From assembly GCA_019634625.1 (NCBI GenBank), contig JAHCBA010000029.1, positions 1 through 64,000 of the forward strand: DNA of 64,000 nt, given 5' to 3'. This DNA is from Verrucomicrobiia bacterium. Its GTDB lineage: Bacteria > Verrucomicrobiota > Verrucomicrobiia > Limisphaerales > CAIMTB01. Position 1 is the stretch's first letter. Every line of letters starts with the position of its first letter. This document shows positions 26,978 to 37,014 of this stretch, in pieces. The translations under genes were made by a program, and so were the position numbers. A model generated the notes under the pieces. It was not told where the DNA came from and made no database searches. It worked only from the letters and a program-made list of their open reading frames with translations.

Positions 26978-28684
26978 TTAGAAGTCGCGGAAATCGCCGT
27001 CGAGCGGGAGTTCGGCGCGTTTGCGTTGGGTGTCCAGGGTGGAGGCGGAGGTGATGGTGCGGGTGACCGGCGCCGGCTTCGGGGCAGGTTGGGTGCGGTG
27101 TCCGTTGCCGGCGTTGGCCGGGGCCGGTCCGTCGTTTGCGACGGGGGCTGGAGCGGTGCGGGCGGCGGGGATGGACCGGTGAGATGCGGCTGCCGTGTGG
27201 GACCCGGTTCTGGAGGTGGGTTGGGGACGGGTACGGGAGGTTCCCGGGGTTTGCAGGCTGGCCCCGACGAGGTGGAGCAGGTCCTGGACGGCCTCCTTGA
27301 GGGCATCGGCCTGGGCGTTGAGTTCCTCGCCGGCACTGGCGCTTTCCTCGGCGCTGGCGGCATTGCTTTGGGTGACCTTGTCCATCTGGCTGACGGCGAG
27401 GTTGACCTGGGCGATGCCCTGGGATTGTTCCTTGGAGGCGGCGGCGACCTCGGAGGCGAGTTCATCGACCTGACGGACCTTCTGAAGGATCTGCTGCAGC
27501 CCGACGGAGACCTTGGAACTGATCTGGACGCCCTGGGCGGCGCGGGAGATGGCGCCTTCGATCTTGGCGCTGGTTTCCTTGGCGGCCTGGGCGCTGCGCT
27601 GGGCGAGGCTGCGGACTTCATCGGCGACGACGGCGAAGCCCATGCCGGCTTCCCCGGCGCGGGCGGCCTCGACGGCGGCGTTGAGGGCCAGGATGTTCGT
27701 CTGGAAGGCGATTTCGTCGATGGTCTTGATGATCTTGGCGATGTCGTCGCTGGACTGCTTGATGGCGTCCATGGCGGCGGTCATGGCTTCCATGTCGGCG
27801 GCGCCATGGTCGGCGGCGTCGCGGGCTTCGCGGCTGAGGGTGGAGACCTGGGCGGAATTGTCGGCGTTCCGCTTGGTCATGCTGGACATTTCCTCGAGGG
27901 ACGAGCCGGTTTCCTCGAGGGAGGCGGCCTGTTCGCTGGCGCCTTCGGCGAGGGACTGGCTGGCGGCGGCGACCTGGCCGGCGGCGGCGGCGACCTGGTT
28001 GGAACCGTCGCCGAGGGTCCGGGCCAGTGCCATGAGGGCGCGGGTCACACCGCGGACGATGAAGAAGCCGAGGAAGGAGCCGACCGCGACGGCAAGGGTC
28101 ATGACGATCAGGTTGACGCGGACGGTCGTGGCGAGGCTGGCGACAGCGGAGTTGGCGGCGGCGTCGCCGGCCCGGGTGTTGTACTCGCGGCAGTCCAGGA
28201 CGGCTCGTTCATAGCTGGCGTAGGCGCGGGCGGCATCGCCCTGGAAGAGCGCGGTGGCCTCGGCGGTGCGGCCTTCGGTGCTGGCGGCCCGGACCTGGCG
28301 GACCAGGGTCTGGTAGGCGAGAAAGAGCGGTTCGATGCGATCGAAGAGGGCGCGTTCCTCGGGATCGTTCCCGATGACGTCGCTGTACTCCTTGATTCCG
28401 GCCAGGATGGTGGCGGCCTGGGCGATGGCCTCCTGATCGATGGCGGCCATTTCCGCGGGGTCGGTACTGGCGACGTGACGGAGGTTGATGACGCGGTAGC
28501 GGAGGGTTTCGGCGACGAGATGACCGGTGAGGCGAAGGCCCGGGATGCTGTCGTCGGCGAGGTGTCGGACTCCATCGGTGACCCTTCGGGCCAGGAGGGT
28601 CGAGACGATGCCCAAGGTACAGAGCAGGAGGAGTAACGTGACGAATCCGGCGATGATGCGGCGACCGATGGTCCAATGGTTCAT
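26978..28684 (-). CDS. Methyl-accepting chemotaxis protein
   Basis: A 568-residue chemoreceptor. One membrane segment ([23 protein letters not shown]) is followed by a helical periplasmic bundle of about 150 residues (4HB-MCP-like), then a second membrane segment ([19 protein letters not shown]). A long coiled-coil signalling domain follows, whose hairpin tip reads [20 protein letters not shown], the most conserved part of the family. The C-terminal 90 residues are Pro/Ala/Thr-rich and end in GDFRDF; no NWETF-like CheR tether was seen. No other chemotaxis gene is in the window. The ATG at 28684 gives the expected short cytoplasmic N-terminus (MNHWTIGRR); an in-frame start at 28765 would add a Pro-rich piece. 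Confidence 0.93.
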   Translation of the reverse strand: MNHWTIGRRIIAGFVTLLLLLCTLGIVSTLLARRVTDGVRHLADDSIPGLRLTGHLVAETLRYRVINLRHVASTDPAEMAAIDQEAIAQAATILAGIKEYSDVIGNDPEERALFDRIEPLFLAYQTLVRQVRAASTEGRTAEATALFQGDAARAYASYERAVLDCREYNTRAGDAAANSAVASLATTVRVNLIVMTLAVAVGSFLGFFIVRGVTRALMALARTLGDGSNQVAAAAGQVAAASQSLAEGASEQAASLEETGSSLEEMSSMTKRNADNSAQVSTLSREARDAADHGAADMEAMTAAMDAIKQSSDDIAKIIKTIDEIAFQTNILALNAAVEAARAGEAGMGFAVVADEVRSLAQRSAQAAKETSAKIEGAISRAAQGVQISSKVSVGLQQILQKVRQVDELASEVAAASKEQSQGIAQVNLAVSQMDKVTQSNAASAEESASAGEELNAQADALKEAVQDLLHLVGASLQTPGTSRTRPQPTSRTGSHTAAASHRSIPAARTAPAPVANDGPAPANAGNGHRTQPAPKPAPVTRTITSASTLDTQRKRAELPLDGDFRDF

Positions 28685-28904
28685 AGATGTGGGAGGGCGA
28701 CCGATCAGGATCCCGGGATAAGGCGCACCCTGGTGCGGAGGGACGATGGTCGATCGAGCATCCAAGGAGTCTATCGGATCAGCTTGGCAAAGATTGAACG
28801 GGGCGCAGCGTGCGAGTCATTGGGAGGACTGGAGGGGGCTCTGCGCCCGACTCTGGAGGAGGGTCGTTGACGCGGAGCCTCCAGGGTTTCGACGTGTTCA
28901 GGGT

Positions 28905-29726
28905 TCAGACAGAATCCCTGCCCGGGCCCGGCCTTTGCAGGAGGGCGGCGAGGGAGAGACAGAGGCGCTGACGGAGGAGGAGCGGGAGGTGGGTGACGAG
29001 ACGTTCGACGGTCTGGATGGCGGAGTTGGGGAGGAACCGGAGGCAGGGTTCGGTGCCCAGTGCGCCGTGGGTCAGGGGGCAGCCGAAGAGGCGAAGTTCG
29101 AGGAGGTCGAGTCCGGCGGCGGCGGCGAGGGGCGGGATTTCGTCCGGGTGGAGGAGGAAGATGTGGCCGTCGGCGTCGGGTTGGAACTGCCGGTCTTCGA
29201 AGGTGGCGGGATTGGGATGATTGGAGAAGCGGGGGAGGCGGTTGCGGAAGTAGCGACCGTTGGGGGTGGTCATGACGAGATGGCCGCCGGGCCGGACGAG
29301 GGCGGCGGCGTGGCGGAGGAAGGCATCGGGATGGGCCACGTGTTCGATGACCTCGGTGATGAGGACGATGTCGAAGGCGTCGCGAAGGCCCAGTTCGAAG
29401 GCGTTGCCCGGGGCGAAGCGGACCGTGCCGGCGGTTTGTTTGAGGCGGACGAAGCCGGCGAGTTCCCCGCGGAGATCGTTCCAGGTCACCTGGTAGCCGA
29501 GTTCGGCGAGGGCGAGGGTGAAGTTGCCCTGGGCGGCGGCGACATCGAGGAGGGTGGCTGGGGGCGGGGCGGCGCGGGCGACCAGTTCGAGCGTGTGGCG
29601 GCGGCGTTCGGCATAGGCGCGGGCATAGCCGCACCGGGGGCGTTCGCCGTGGATTTCGAGGCGGTCGTAGTCGTGGCTGCGTCGCCAGCTTTCCGGCCAG
29701 GCGTCCTGGGGGACGAGGCGACGCAT
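28905..29726 (-). CDS. SAM-dependent methyltransferase (class I)
   Basis: A 273-residue Rossmann methyltransferase with the SAM motif ATLLDVAAAQGNFTLALAE, the acidic motif after TWNDLR, and the family phrase VLITEVIEHVAHPDAFLRHA. Such motifs are typical of Methyltransf_11/23 enzymes including those acting on sugars, lipids and small molecules. The C-terminal part (GCPLTHGALGTEPCLRFLP) is unusual and may shape the substrate site. The LysR gene lies upstream on the same strand, 64 bp away. Substrate unknown. Confidence 0.85.
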   Translation of the reverse strand: MRRLVPQDAWPESWRRSHDYDRLEIHGERPRCGYARAYAERRRHTLELVARAAPPPATLLDVAAAQGNFTLALAELGYQVTWNDLRGELAGFVRLKQTAGTVRFAPGNAFELGLRDAFDIVLITEVIEHVAHPDAFLRHAAALVRPGGHLVMTTPNGRYFRNRLPRFSNHPNPATFEDRQFQPDADGHIFLLHPDEIPPLAAAAGLDLLELRLFGCPLTHGALGTEPCLRFLPNSAIQTVERLVTHLPLLLRQRLCLSLAALLQRPGPGRDSV

Positions 29727-29790
29727 GGAACCGGCCTTGGGAATGGGGCGCCGCGGGTCGGCGGGCAGTGGGTGGCGGGCCGGGGCGGGG

Positions 29791-30783
29791 TCAGGCGGTC
29801 ACGGTTGCCACCGCGCGTTTGGACGAGCCGGACCGGGAGCCGGACGAGGATTTGGAAGGGGCTGGGGAGGGTTCACTGCGTTCGGGGAGGCTGTCGGGGC
29901 CCGGCTTGGGTTCGCGCAGGATGGCGAGGAACTGTTTCATGGCGGGGGAGAGGACCTTGCTCTTCTTGACGATGGCGGCGACGGGGCGGGCGCAGTCCCC
30001 GCCGGATAACTCGACCTCGGCGAGCGTTCCGTTGCGGACCTCCTGGGCCACGGTGGACTGGGGGATGATGGAGACGCCGAGTTCGATTTCCACGGCGCGT
30101 TTCACGGTTTCGATGTTGTCCACCTCCATCACATGCTGGACCTCGACGCCTTCGGCGCGGAAGGCCTTGTCGATGGCGCGGCGGGTGGGGATGTCGGGTT
30201 CGAAGCTGATGAAGCGTTCGCCGCGGAGGGCGGAGAGGGGCATGGAACCGCGGGCGGCGAGGGGATGACGGGGGGAGCAGACGAGGACCAGCTTGTCCTT
30301 CCAGAGGGGCACGATATCGAGGCGGCTTTCCTTCACCGGGTAGGCGACGAGGCCGATGTCGCAGACGTTGCTGAGGACGTCCTCGTACACGCGATTGGAG
30401 CGGTGGTACTCGACGTGGACATTGACGGTGCGGTGGGTTCTGAGGAAGCGCTTGAGGAAGGGGGGCAGATCGTAGAGGCCGATGCTGTAGATGGTGGCGA
30501 CGCGGAGGGTGCCGGAGACGACATCGCGCAGTTCCTGGAGCTGGGCGCGGAGGGTGTCGTAGGTCTGGATGATCTGCTTGCTGTGCTCGTAAAGGATCTG
30601 GCCTTCGCGGGTGAGGCGGAACTTCTTCTTGGAACGTTCGATCAGGGTGGAACGGAACTGGTTTTCGAGGGAGCGGATCTGCTGGCTCACCGCGGACTGG
30701 GTGATGTCGTTGATCTGCGCGGCCTTGGTGAAGCTCTCGGTTTCCGAAAGGTCGCAGAAGACCTTGAGCGTCTCGATTTGCAT
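29791..30783 (-). CDS. LysR-family transcriptional regulator
   Basis: A 330-residue protein. The N-terminal winged helix reads MQIETLKVFCDLSETESFTK and AAQINDITQSAVSQQIRSLE, followed by the linker helix and a periplasmic-binding-like effector domain (LRVATIYSIGLYDLPPFLKR). The protein ends in a Ser/Arg/Lys tail of about 20 residues (SSSGSRSGSSKR). LysR regulators bind inverted repeats and need a small effector, which is unknown. The gene is divergent from the subtilase gene; a dyad at 30798-30812 lies 15 bp upstream of its start. Confidence 0.95.
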   Translation of the reverse strand: MQIETLKVFCDLSETESFTKAAQINDITQSAVSQQIRSLENQFRSTLIERSKKKFRLTREGQILYEHSKQIIQTYDTLRAQLQELRDVVSGTLRVATIYSIGLYDLPPFLKRFLRTHRTVNVHVEYHRSNRVYEDVLSNVCDIGLVAYPVKESRLDIVPLWKDKLVLVCSPRHPLAARGSMPLSALRGERFISFEPDIPTRRAIDKAFRAEGVEVQHVMEVDNIETVKRAVEIELGVSIIPQSTVAQEVRNGTLAEVELSGGDCARPVAAIVKKSKVLSPAMKQFLAILREPKPGPDSLPERSEPSPAPSKSSSGSRSGSSKRAVATVTA

Positions 30784-30829
30784 AAGCTCATGATTGTGAT
30801 GGCTTGGCCATCGTCAAGTTTTTCTTATG
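30781..30829. promoter_or_regulatory. Candidate LysR operator/promoter in the lysR-subtilase divergent region
   Basis: A 6-bp perfect dyad GATGGC-TTG-GCCATC is centred at 30798-30812, inside outer arms CATAAG (30781-30786, containing the start codon) and CTTATG (30824-30829). On the minus strand a TTGACG overlaps the right edge of the dyad and could be a -35 box for lysR. Autorepression of lysR and control of the subtilase from the same site would fit the family. The core boxes are weak. Confidence 0.35.
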
Positions 30830-30933
30830 GGATCACGCGAATCGCGGTGCGAGGGTCCCGATCCGGGGATGGGTGCAAAGGTCCTGGCGACGTGCCATAG
30901 TCGGCCGTGCCTCAACGGGTGGAAAACCGATCG

Positions 30934-33900
30934 ATGGGCTGGACGACTGCCTGGTGGCGGGCGGTGTTGGTCCTGGGGATGGGGCTCCTGGTGTGGCGCG
31001 GGGCGGATGGCGACAGTCTGGGCGCGGTGCGGAGCACGGTGTATGTGGCGGTGCCGGCGGCCGGGGTGGAAGGAGGAGAGGAGGCCTGGGGATGGGCGGT
31101 GCCGGACGAGGTGGTGGTGCGGTTGCGCCCGGAGGCGGGCCGGGCAGGTCGGGCCATTCCGGCGGGATTGGGGGGGCAAGTGCGTTGGGTGGTGCCGCGC
31201 CGGGGGGGCCAGGTGGCGGTCCTGGGGGGGAGGGAGGGGAGGTTGGCGGAGGAGCTGGCGGTGGTGCGACTGCCGGCGGGGACGGAGCTGGGGGAAGCGG
31301 TGCGGGCGTTGTCGGAGCATCCCTCGGTGGCGTGGGCGGAGCCGAACTGGCGACTGCGGACCGCGGTGGAGCCCGGGGGGGTGACGCCGAGCGATTTCGA
31401 GTTTGCGCGGCAGTGGGCCCTGGAGAACACGGGGCAAACGGGCGGGGTTCCCGGGGCGGACATTGGGGCGCGGGCCGCGTGGGAAGTGACGACGGGGTCT
31501 TCGAACGTGGTGGTGGCCATCATTGATACGGGGATCGACCGGTTCCATCCGGATCTGGCGCCGAACCTGTGGAGGAATGCCCGGGAGGTGGCGGGGAACG
31601 GTCTGGACGACGACGGGAACGGATATGTCGATGATGTGCACGGGTACGATTTTGTGAGCCGGGATGGCGACCCGATGGATGACAACCTGCACGGGACGCA
31701 TGTGGCGGGGATTCTGGGGGCGGTGGGGGACGACGAGAACGGCGTGGCGGGCGTGGCGTGGTCGGTCCGGTTGATGGGACTGAAGGCCTTCGACGAGACC
31801 GGGTCGGGGACATTGGATCACACCATCGAGGCCATCGCGTATGCGGTGTCGATGGGGGCGAACATCATCAATGCGAGCTGGGGGACGACGGTCCGGTCGC
31901 GGGCGCTGGACGAGATGGTGGAGGGGGCTGTGGCGCGGGGGGTGGTGTTTGTGGCGGCGGCGGGGAACAACGGGAACGAGACGCGGTTTTTTCCGGCGGC
32001 GGTGCCGGAGGCGGTGGCGGTGGGGGCGACCACCGACCGGGACGAATCGGCGAATTTCTCGAACCATGGGGATTTCGTGGATCTGGTGGCGCCGGGTGAG
32101 GCGATCCATGCGACGGTGCCGAACGCGGCGTGGAGCACGCTGAGCGGGACTTCGATGGCGGCGCCGCATGTGAGCGGGGCGGTGGCGCTGTTGTTGTCGG
32201 TGGCACCCGATCTGACCCCCGGGCAGGTGCGGACGATTCTGCGAAGCACGGCGGACGAGTTGCCGTTGGACCGGTACACGGGGGCGGGGCGGCTCAATGC
32301 GGCGCGGGTGGTGGGGGTACGGGAGGCATTGCCCGAGGCGGGGATCGACATGCCGGCCGAGTGGTCCGGGCGGCTGGCGGTGCGGGGGGTGGCGGGGGGG
32401 CATCGATTCGCGGAGTACCGGCTGGAGATCGGGGCGGGTCGGCGGCCTTTGGAGTGGACGTTGCTGCGCCGGGGAACGCAGCCGGCGGCGGTCGGGGTGT
32501 TGATGGAGGATTTCGACACCAGCGATTTCGACGACGGCGAGTACACGGTGCGCCTGGAGGTGGAGAATCATGCAGGACAGGTGGCGCGGGAGCGGAAAGG
32601 GGTGACGATCCGGAATGTGCGGATGGCGTCGCCGCGGAACAACGATGTGTTGCGATGGGGCGAGTGGGTGGAGATCCGGGGGAGTGTCGCCGGGGACGGA
32701 CGGGTCTTCGAGGTGGCGTGGGGGTTGGGGCATCAGCCGGCGGAGTGGAGGACGGACGGGGTGGCATTGCAGGGGGCGGGCCTGGGTCCGCGGGTGGACG
32801 GGGTGCTGGCCCGGTGGGACAGCCGGGTGGTCCCGGCGGATGCGTTTGTGACCTTTCGACTGACGGCGATGCGGGAGGGGCGATGGGTGGGCGAGTCGCA
32901 GGCCCGGGCGGTGCATTGGTCGGGGGCGATGCGGGAGGGCTGGCCGCGGCTGTTGCCATTCGAGGATGAGTTTCCGGTGGGACACTGGCGGGAGTTTGCG
33001 GTGGCGGATCTGAATGGGGACGGGCGGCAGGAGGTGGTGCTGGTGGACCATGGCGAGCCGGGTGGGCGGCCGCCCCGGCTGATGGCGATCGGGGCGGACG
33101 GGACGGTGCGCTGGGCGCGGGATCTGCCGGGTGGCGCTCCGGAGTACGACGTGCCGGTGATTGGGGACCTCGAGGGGGACGGGTTGATGGAGATCTTCGT
33201 GGACACGGGAGACGGTGGGTGGATCCAAGGGTTCCGGTCGGACGGGGAACCGCTGGGTGGAGATTGGCCGGTGGCGCCCGGGGGGACGCATTTCGGGAAG
33301 TTGCTGGCCGACGTGACGGGCGACGGCCGGCTGGAACTGGTGGCGCTGGCGAGTCCGCCGCCGGATCTGGTGAGCGATCCGCGGCGGACGCTGGTGGTGC
33401 TGGATGCCGGGGGACGGGTGCTGGAGCGCTGGAGCGTGGCCGGGTGCGCCGAGCACGAGATCAACGTCCCGGAGCTGCGACCGGCGGTGGCGAACCTCGA
33501 CGACGATACGGCCCTTGAGATCGTGGTGGTGGACGGGTGCCAGTCGGTCAGTGCCTTCAAGCTGGGGCGGGCTGGGGAGCCGCTCTGGACGGCGCACACC
33601 GACGCCTGGCTGGTGGCGTCTCCGGTGGTTGGGGATCTGGACGGCGATGGCCGGGAGGAGGTGATCCTTGGAGGCGTGGCGCGGGCGCGGGGCCAGCCGG
33701 GCGGGCTCTACGTCTTCGACCGCGAAGGTCGGAGACGGCCGGGCTGGCCGGTGCTTACCGGGCAATCGTTCCATGTCAGCGCCGCCCTGGCGGATCTGAG
33801 CGACGACGGGCGGCTGGAGATCGTGGTGCCGAGCTGGGATTCGGGAAGTCTTCACGTGCTGCGGGACGACGGGTTCGAATTGCTGGGATGGCCGGTGCGG

Positions 33901-36540
33901 AACGAATCGCAGGGGGCGGTGAGGTCGGGGGCGGTGGTGGGGGACATTGATGGGGACGGGGTGCCGGATGTGGTGCTGGCGACGCCGGGATTCTGGCTGC
34001 AGGTGGTGATCAACGGGGACACCACACGGTCTGGCGGGGTGCGGGCATGGCGGGCGGACGGGTCGCCCATCGATCTGCAACCCGGCCGGCCGGCGGCGGG
34101 ACTGGTGATGGAGACGGCGGCGGGGGCGACCTGGCACCGGTATCCCGCGGCGGTGCTGGCCGATCTGGATGGGAACGGGCGGCTGGATGTGGTGGCGGCG
34201 AGCGTGCAGGACCGCGAGTACTCGGCCACGCCGCCGGTGGCACGGGCCAAGATGCGATCGAGCCTGTATGCGTGGGAACTGCCGGCGGCGGTGACGTCGG
34301 ACACGCTGCCCTGGCCGGCGGCGCATGGCGGCCCCGCCCGCACGGGCCGGTTCCATCGTCCGCCGCCCCCGAACCAGGCTCCGGTGGCGCAACCGCTGCC
34401 GCATCAGACCATCGATTTGGGCGGTACGTTCCGGGCCATTCCGCTGGACCGGTATGTGCGCGATCCGGATCACCCGGTCAGTGCCCTGGAATGGCGGGTG
34501 GTCGATGACGGGGGCCTGAGGGTGACGGTGGAGACGGGACGGGTGTTGCGGGTCGATCCGCCGCGTGACGGGTGGGAGGGCCGTGGGACCGTGGTGCTGG
34601 CGGTGCGGGACCCGGCGGGGGCGGAAGTGCAGGTTGCCGCGGGATATGCGGTGGTGGCCGGGTTCCGGCCTCCGGTGGCCTTCCCGGACAGCGCGGCGAC
34701 CTGGGAGGAGGAGCCCCTGACTCTGGATCCGGCGGCGAACGATGTCTCGCCCTCCGGGCTGCCGCTGAGGGTGACCGGCGTGAGCCGGCCCGGGAACGGG
34801 GTGGCCGAGGTGCTGGCGGACGGGCGGGTACGGTACACGCCGGCGGTGGATTTCTTCGGGGTGGACACCTTCGAGTACACGGTGACGGACGGGGAGGGAG
34901 GCTGGGCGACGGGGGAGGTGGAAGTGCTGGTGATCAATGTGAACGATCCACCGCGGCCCGAGCCGGTGCGTCTGGTGCTCGATGAGGACACCCGGGTGGA
35001 GTTCGATCCGCTGGAGAACGACAGCGACCCCGATGGGGACCCGTTGATTCTGGTCTCGATCGGCACGCCTGAGGCGGGAACCCTGACCGCTCTTGGGGAC
35101 ACGCGATTCCTCTATGTGCCACCCACGAACTACCACGGACAGCAGAGGTTCTTTTATGTCGTCGGGGACCCGCACGGGGCGACGGCAACCGGGGAGGTGG
35201 CGATCCTGGTGCAGCCGGTCAACGACGCACCGGTGGCGCGGGACCAGGTGGTGACGGTGAACCGCAACCGGTCGGTGGATGTGTTCTACGACGCGGAGGA
35301 TGTGGACGGGGACCCGCTGACGTTCACCATCCTCGAGGGTCCCGAGCATGGCATCCTGCTGGCATATCCGACCCTGGCCCACTACGAACCCGGGCGCGGT
35401 TTTGTGGGGACCGACCGCTTTACCTACCGGGTTTCGGATGGGATCGAGAGTGTCGGGCCGGTCACGGTGACGCTGGTGGTCGTGGACGCCAACAATCCGC
35501 CGGATGTGGAGCCGGTGGACACCGTCACGGCGGTGGACCAGCCGATCCGGGTGGGGCTGGCGGTGTGGGATGTGGACGGGGATCCGTTCACGGTGCGGAT
35601 GACGCTGGCGCCGGCGCATGGCGAGACGCGGTGGGAAGGGACCAACGTGACCTACACGCCGTTGCCGGGGTATGTCGGGACGGACCGGTTCGGGTACCGG
35701 GCCAGCGACGGCATGGATGAGAGCGCGGAGGCGGTGGTGACGATCCGGGTGACGGACGAGAACACCCCACCGCGTGCGGTGTCGGAGGTGTTGACGGTGG
35801 GTCGCAACCGGACGACGTCCATCCAGTTGAAGGCGACGGACGCGGAGAACAATCCGTTGCGGTTCGAGGTGGTGGAATTCCCGACGTATGGCCGGATCGA
35901 GGGCACGCCGCCGGCGATCGAGTACGCGCCGCTGACGGGATTCCGGGGAGTGGACCGCCTGCAATTCACGGCGAGCGACTGGGAACAGACGAGCGAGGTG
36001 GCGACCGTTCATCTGCTGGTGCGGGATCCGAACACCCTTCCGGTGGTGACGAATCAGACCGTCCGGGTACGGAGGGACGAGGCGGTGAGCTTCCGGTTGG
36101 CGGCGACGGACGCGGACGGGCATCCGCTGGAGGCGGCCATTCTGAAGGGGCCGAGGTTCGGGCGGCTGTATGGATCGGGCATCGACTTCACTTACGGACC
36201 GCAGGCGGGTTATGAAGGGAGCGACAGCTTCACGTACCGGGTGTGGGACGGGTACGCGCTGAGTGCGGAGGCACGAGTCACGATGGTGGTCGAGGCGCCC
36301 CGGCCGGCCTGGGTGAGACTGGGGGGGGCAGCCCTGGAGGACGGGGAGTTGGAACTGCGGATCGAGGCGTCCCCGGGGGCACTGGTCCGGATTGAGACTT
36401 CGGAGGATCTGGAACGGTGGACGGTGCGGGTTGTCCTTCCGGTATCGGAAGGAAGTCTGCGTTGGCGGGATGGAGAAGGTGCCGGGGAGGCGATGCGATT
36501 CTACCGGGTGGGGGTGGAAGGGGCGGGTTTTGGGCCGTAA
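30934..36540 (+). CDS. Giant secreted subtilisin-like (S8) serine protease with FG-GAP propeller and tandem Ig/cadherin-like repeats
   Basis: An 1868-residue protein with a signal peptide (AVLVLGMGLLVWRGADG). The S8 protease domain has its catalytic triad in AIIDTGIDRFHPDL (Asp near 198), NLHGTHVAGI (His near 256) and LSGTSMAAPHVSGA (Ser near 407). Then come FG-GAP/VCBS-type repeats (VADLNGDGRQEVVLVD, IGDLEGDGLMEIF, GDLDGDGREEVILGG, GDIDGDGVPDVVLAT) likely forming a propeller. From about residue 1140 to 1790 lie roughly seven Ig/cadherin-like domains, several containing a D-x-D-x-D-P-L motif and ending in V-x-D-x-N-x-P-P. The last 70 residues may be a small beta domain. It probably acts outside the cell on proteins or in the matrix. 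The GTG at 30907 is an alternative start 27 bp upstream. Confidence 0.92.
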   Translation: MGWTTAWWRAVLVLGMGLLVWRGADGDSLGAVRSTVYVAVPAAGVEGGEEAWGWAVPDEVVVRLRPEAGRAGRAIPAGLGGQVRWVVPRRGGQVAVLGGREGRLAEELAVVRLPAGTELGEAVRALSEHPSVAWAEPNWRLRTAVEPGGVTPSDFEFARQWALENTGQTGGVPGADIGARAAWEVTTGSSNVVVAIIDTGIDRFHPDLAPNLWRNAREVAGNGLDDDGNGYVDDVHGYDFVSRDGDPMDDNLHGTHVAGILGAVGDDENGVAGVAWSVRLMGLKAFDETGSGTLDHTIEAIAYAVSMGANIINASWGTTVRSRALDEMVEGAVARGVVFVAAAGNNGNETRFFPAAVPEAVAVGATTDRDESANFSNHGDFVDLVAPGEAIHATVPNAAWSTLSGTSMAAPHVSGAVALLLSVAPDLTPGQVRTILRSTADELPLDRYTGAGRLNAARVVGVREALPEAGIDMPAEWSGRLAVRGVAGGHRFAEYRLEIGAGRRPLEWTLLRRGTQPAAVGVLMEDFDTSDFDDGEYTVRLEVENHAGQVARERKGVTIRNVRMASPRNNDVLRWGEWVEIRGSVAGDGRVFEVAWGLGHQPAEWRTDGVALQGAGLGPRVDGVLARWDSRVVPADAFVTFRLTAMREGRWVGESQARAVHWSGAMREGWPRLLPFEDEFPVGHWREFAVADLNGDGRQEVVLVDHGEPGGRPPRLMAIGADGTVRWARDLPGGAPEYDVPVIGDLEGDGLMEIFVDTGDGGWIQGFRSDGEPLGGDWPVAPGGTHFGKLLADVTGDGRLELVALASPPPDLVSDPRRTLVVLDAGGRVLERWSVAGCAEHEINVPELRPAVANLDDDTALEIVVVDGCQSVSAFKLGRAGEPLWTAHTDAWLVASPVVGDLDGDGREEVILGGVARARGQPGGLYVFDREGRRRPGWPVLTGQSFHVSAALADLSDDGRLEIVVPSWDSGSLHVLRDDGFELLGWPVRNESQGAVRSGAVVGDIDGDGVPDVVLATPGFWLQVVINGDTTRSGGVRAWRADGSPIDLQPGRPAAGLVMETAAGATWHRYPAAVLADLDGNGRLDVVAASVQDREYSATPPVARAKMRSSLYAWELPAAVTSDTLPWPAAHGGPARTGRFHRPPPPNQAPVAQPLPHQTIDLGGTFRAIPLDRYVRDPDHPVSALEWRVVDDGGLRVTVETGRVLRVDPPRDGWEGRGTVVLAVRDPAGAEVQVAAGYAVVAGFRPPVAFPDSAATWEEEPLTLDPAANDVSPSGLPLRVTGVSRPGNGVAEVLADGRVRYTPAVDFFGVDTFEYTVTDGEGGWATGEVEVLVINVNDPPRPEPVRLVLDEDTRVEFDPLENDSDPDGDPLILVSIGTPEAGTLTALGDTRFLYVPPTNYHGQQRFFYVVGDPHGATATGEVAILVQPVNDAPVARDQVVTVNRNRSVDVFYDAEDVDGDPLTFTILEGPEHGILLAYPTLAHYEPGRGFVGTDRFTYRVSDGIESVGPVTVTLVVVDANNPPDVEPVDTVTAVDQPIRVGLAVWDVDGDPFTVRMTLAPAHGETRWEGTNVTYTPLPGYVGTDRFGYRASDGMDESAEAVVTIRVTDENTPPRAVSEVLTVGRNRTTSIQLKATDAENNPLRFEVVEFPTYGRIEGTPPAIEYAPLTGFRGVDRLQFTASDWEQTSEVATVHLLVRDPNTLPVVTNQTVRVRRDEAVSFRLAATDADGHPLEAAILKGPRFGRLYGSGIDFTYGPQAGYEGSDSFTYRVWDGYALSAEARVTMVVEAPRPAWVRLGGAALEDGELELRIEASPGALVRIETSEDLERWTVRVVLPVSEGSLRWRDGEGAGEAMRFYRVGVEGAGFGP

Positions 36541-36597
36541 AACCGGGTCGGGGAGGCGGGAAAGGCGAAGAAATCAGGCATTTTCGAGAGTTTTCCC

Positions 36598-36627
36598 TTG
36601 CGGGGCGGCTTCTCACATCCGTAGAAC
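36598..36627 (+). promoter_or_regulatory. Candidate promoter for the HU gene
   Basis: TTGCGG (36598-36603) and TAGAAC (36622-36627) with an 18-bp spacer lie about 45 bp before the HU start. A GGAG at 36644 is too far from the ATG for a usual ribosome-binding site; the start context is A-rich instead. Confidence 0.35.
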
Positions 36628-36671
36628 GCATCCGGTATCCGCGAAGGAGCAACGTTTCAACCACAACATCT

Positions 36672-36959
36672 ATGGCGAAACCTTTGACCAAATCACAACT
36701 GGCTGCGTCCCTGGCTGACAAGGTGGGGCTGACGAAGAAGCAGGCCTCCGAGGTGCTGGCGGTGCTGACCGAGATGGCGTACAAGCACGCCAAGGACACC
36801 TTCACCCTGCCCGGGATCGGCAAGCTGGTGCTGGTGAATCGGAAGGCCCGGCAGGGGCGCAATCCGAAGACCGGCGAGACCATCAAGATTCCCGCCAAGA
36901 AGGTGGTGAAGTTCCGGGTGGCCAAGGCGGCGAAGGACGCGATCCTCGGTCACAAGTGA
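36672..36959 (+). CDS. HU/IHF-family DNA-binding protein
   Basis: A 95-residue protein, normal for HU. It shows the helical N-terminus LTKSQLAASLADKVGLTKKQ, the strand FTLPGIGKLVLVNRKARQGR, the arm region NPKTGETIKIPAKKVVKFRV and a C-terminal helix. The NP before KTGE is the place where the conserved proline intercalates into DNA. HU bends DNA and compacts the nucleoid. Its start ATG is preceded by an A/C-rich leader without a good GGAGG at close range. A terminator follows. Confidence 0.95.
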   Translation: MAKPLTKSQLAASLADKVGLTKKQASEVLAVLTEMAYKHAKDTFTLPGIGKLVLVNRKARQGRNPKTGETIKIPAKKVVKFRVAKAAKDAILGHK

Positions 36960-36978
36960 GTTTCGGGATCTGGTGCAT

Positions 36979-37009
36979 GGCACCCTGTTAAACGGGGTGC
37001 CTTTTTTTT
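36979..37009 (+). terminator. Rho-independent terminator after HU
   Basis: GGCACCC pairs with GGGGTGCC around a TGTTAAAC loop, followed by eight T residues. The next gene starts 6 bp later, so transcription of that gene must read through or start inside the terminator. Confidence 0.9.
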
Positions 37010-37014
37010 CCTGG

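Noticed and set aside
30814-36123. A 1769-residue open frame on the minus strand under the subtilase
   Set aside because: Arg/His/Pro-rich with no domain; it is the antisense shadow typical of GC-rich coding DNA. The plus-strand protein has clear protease and repeat domains.
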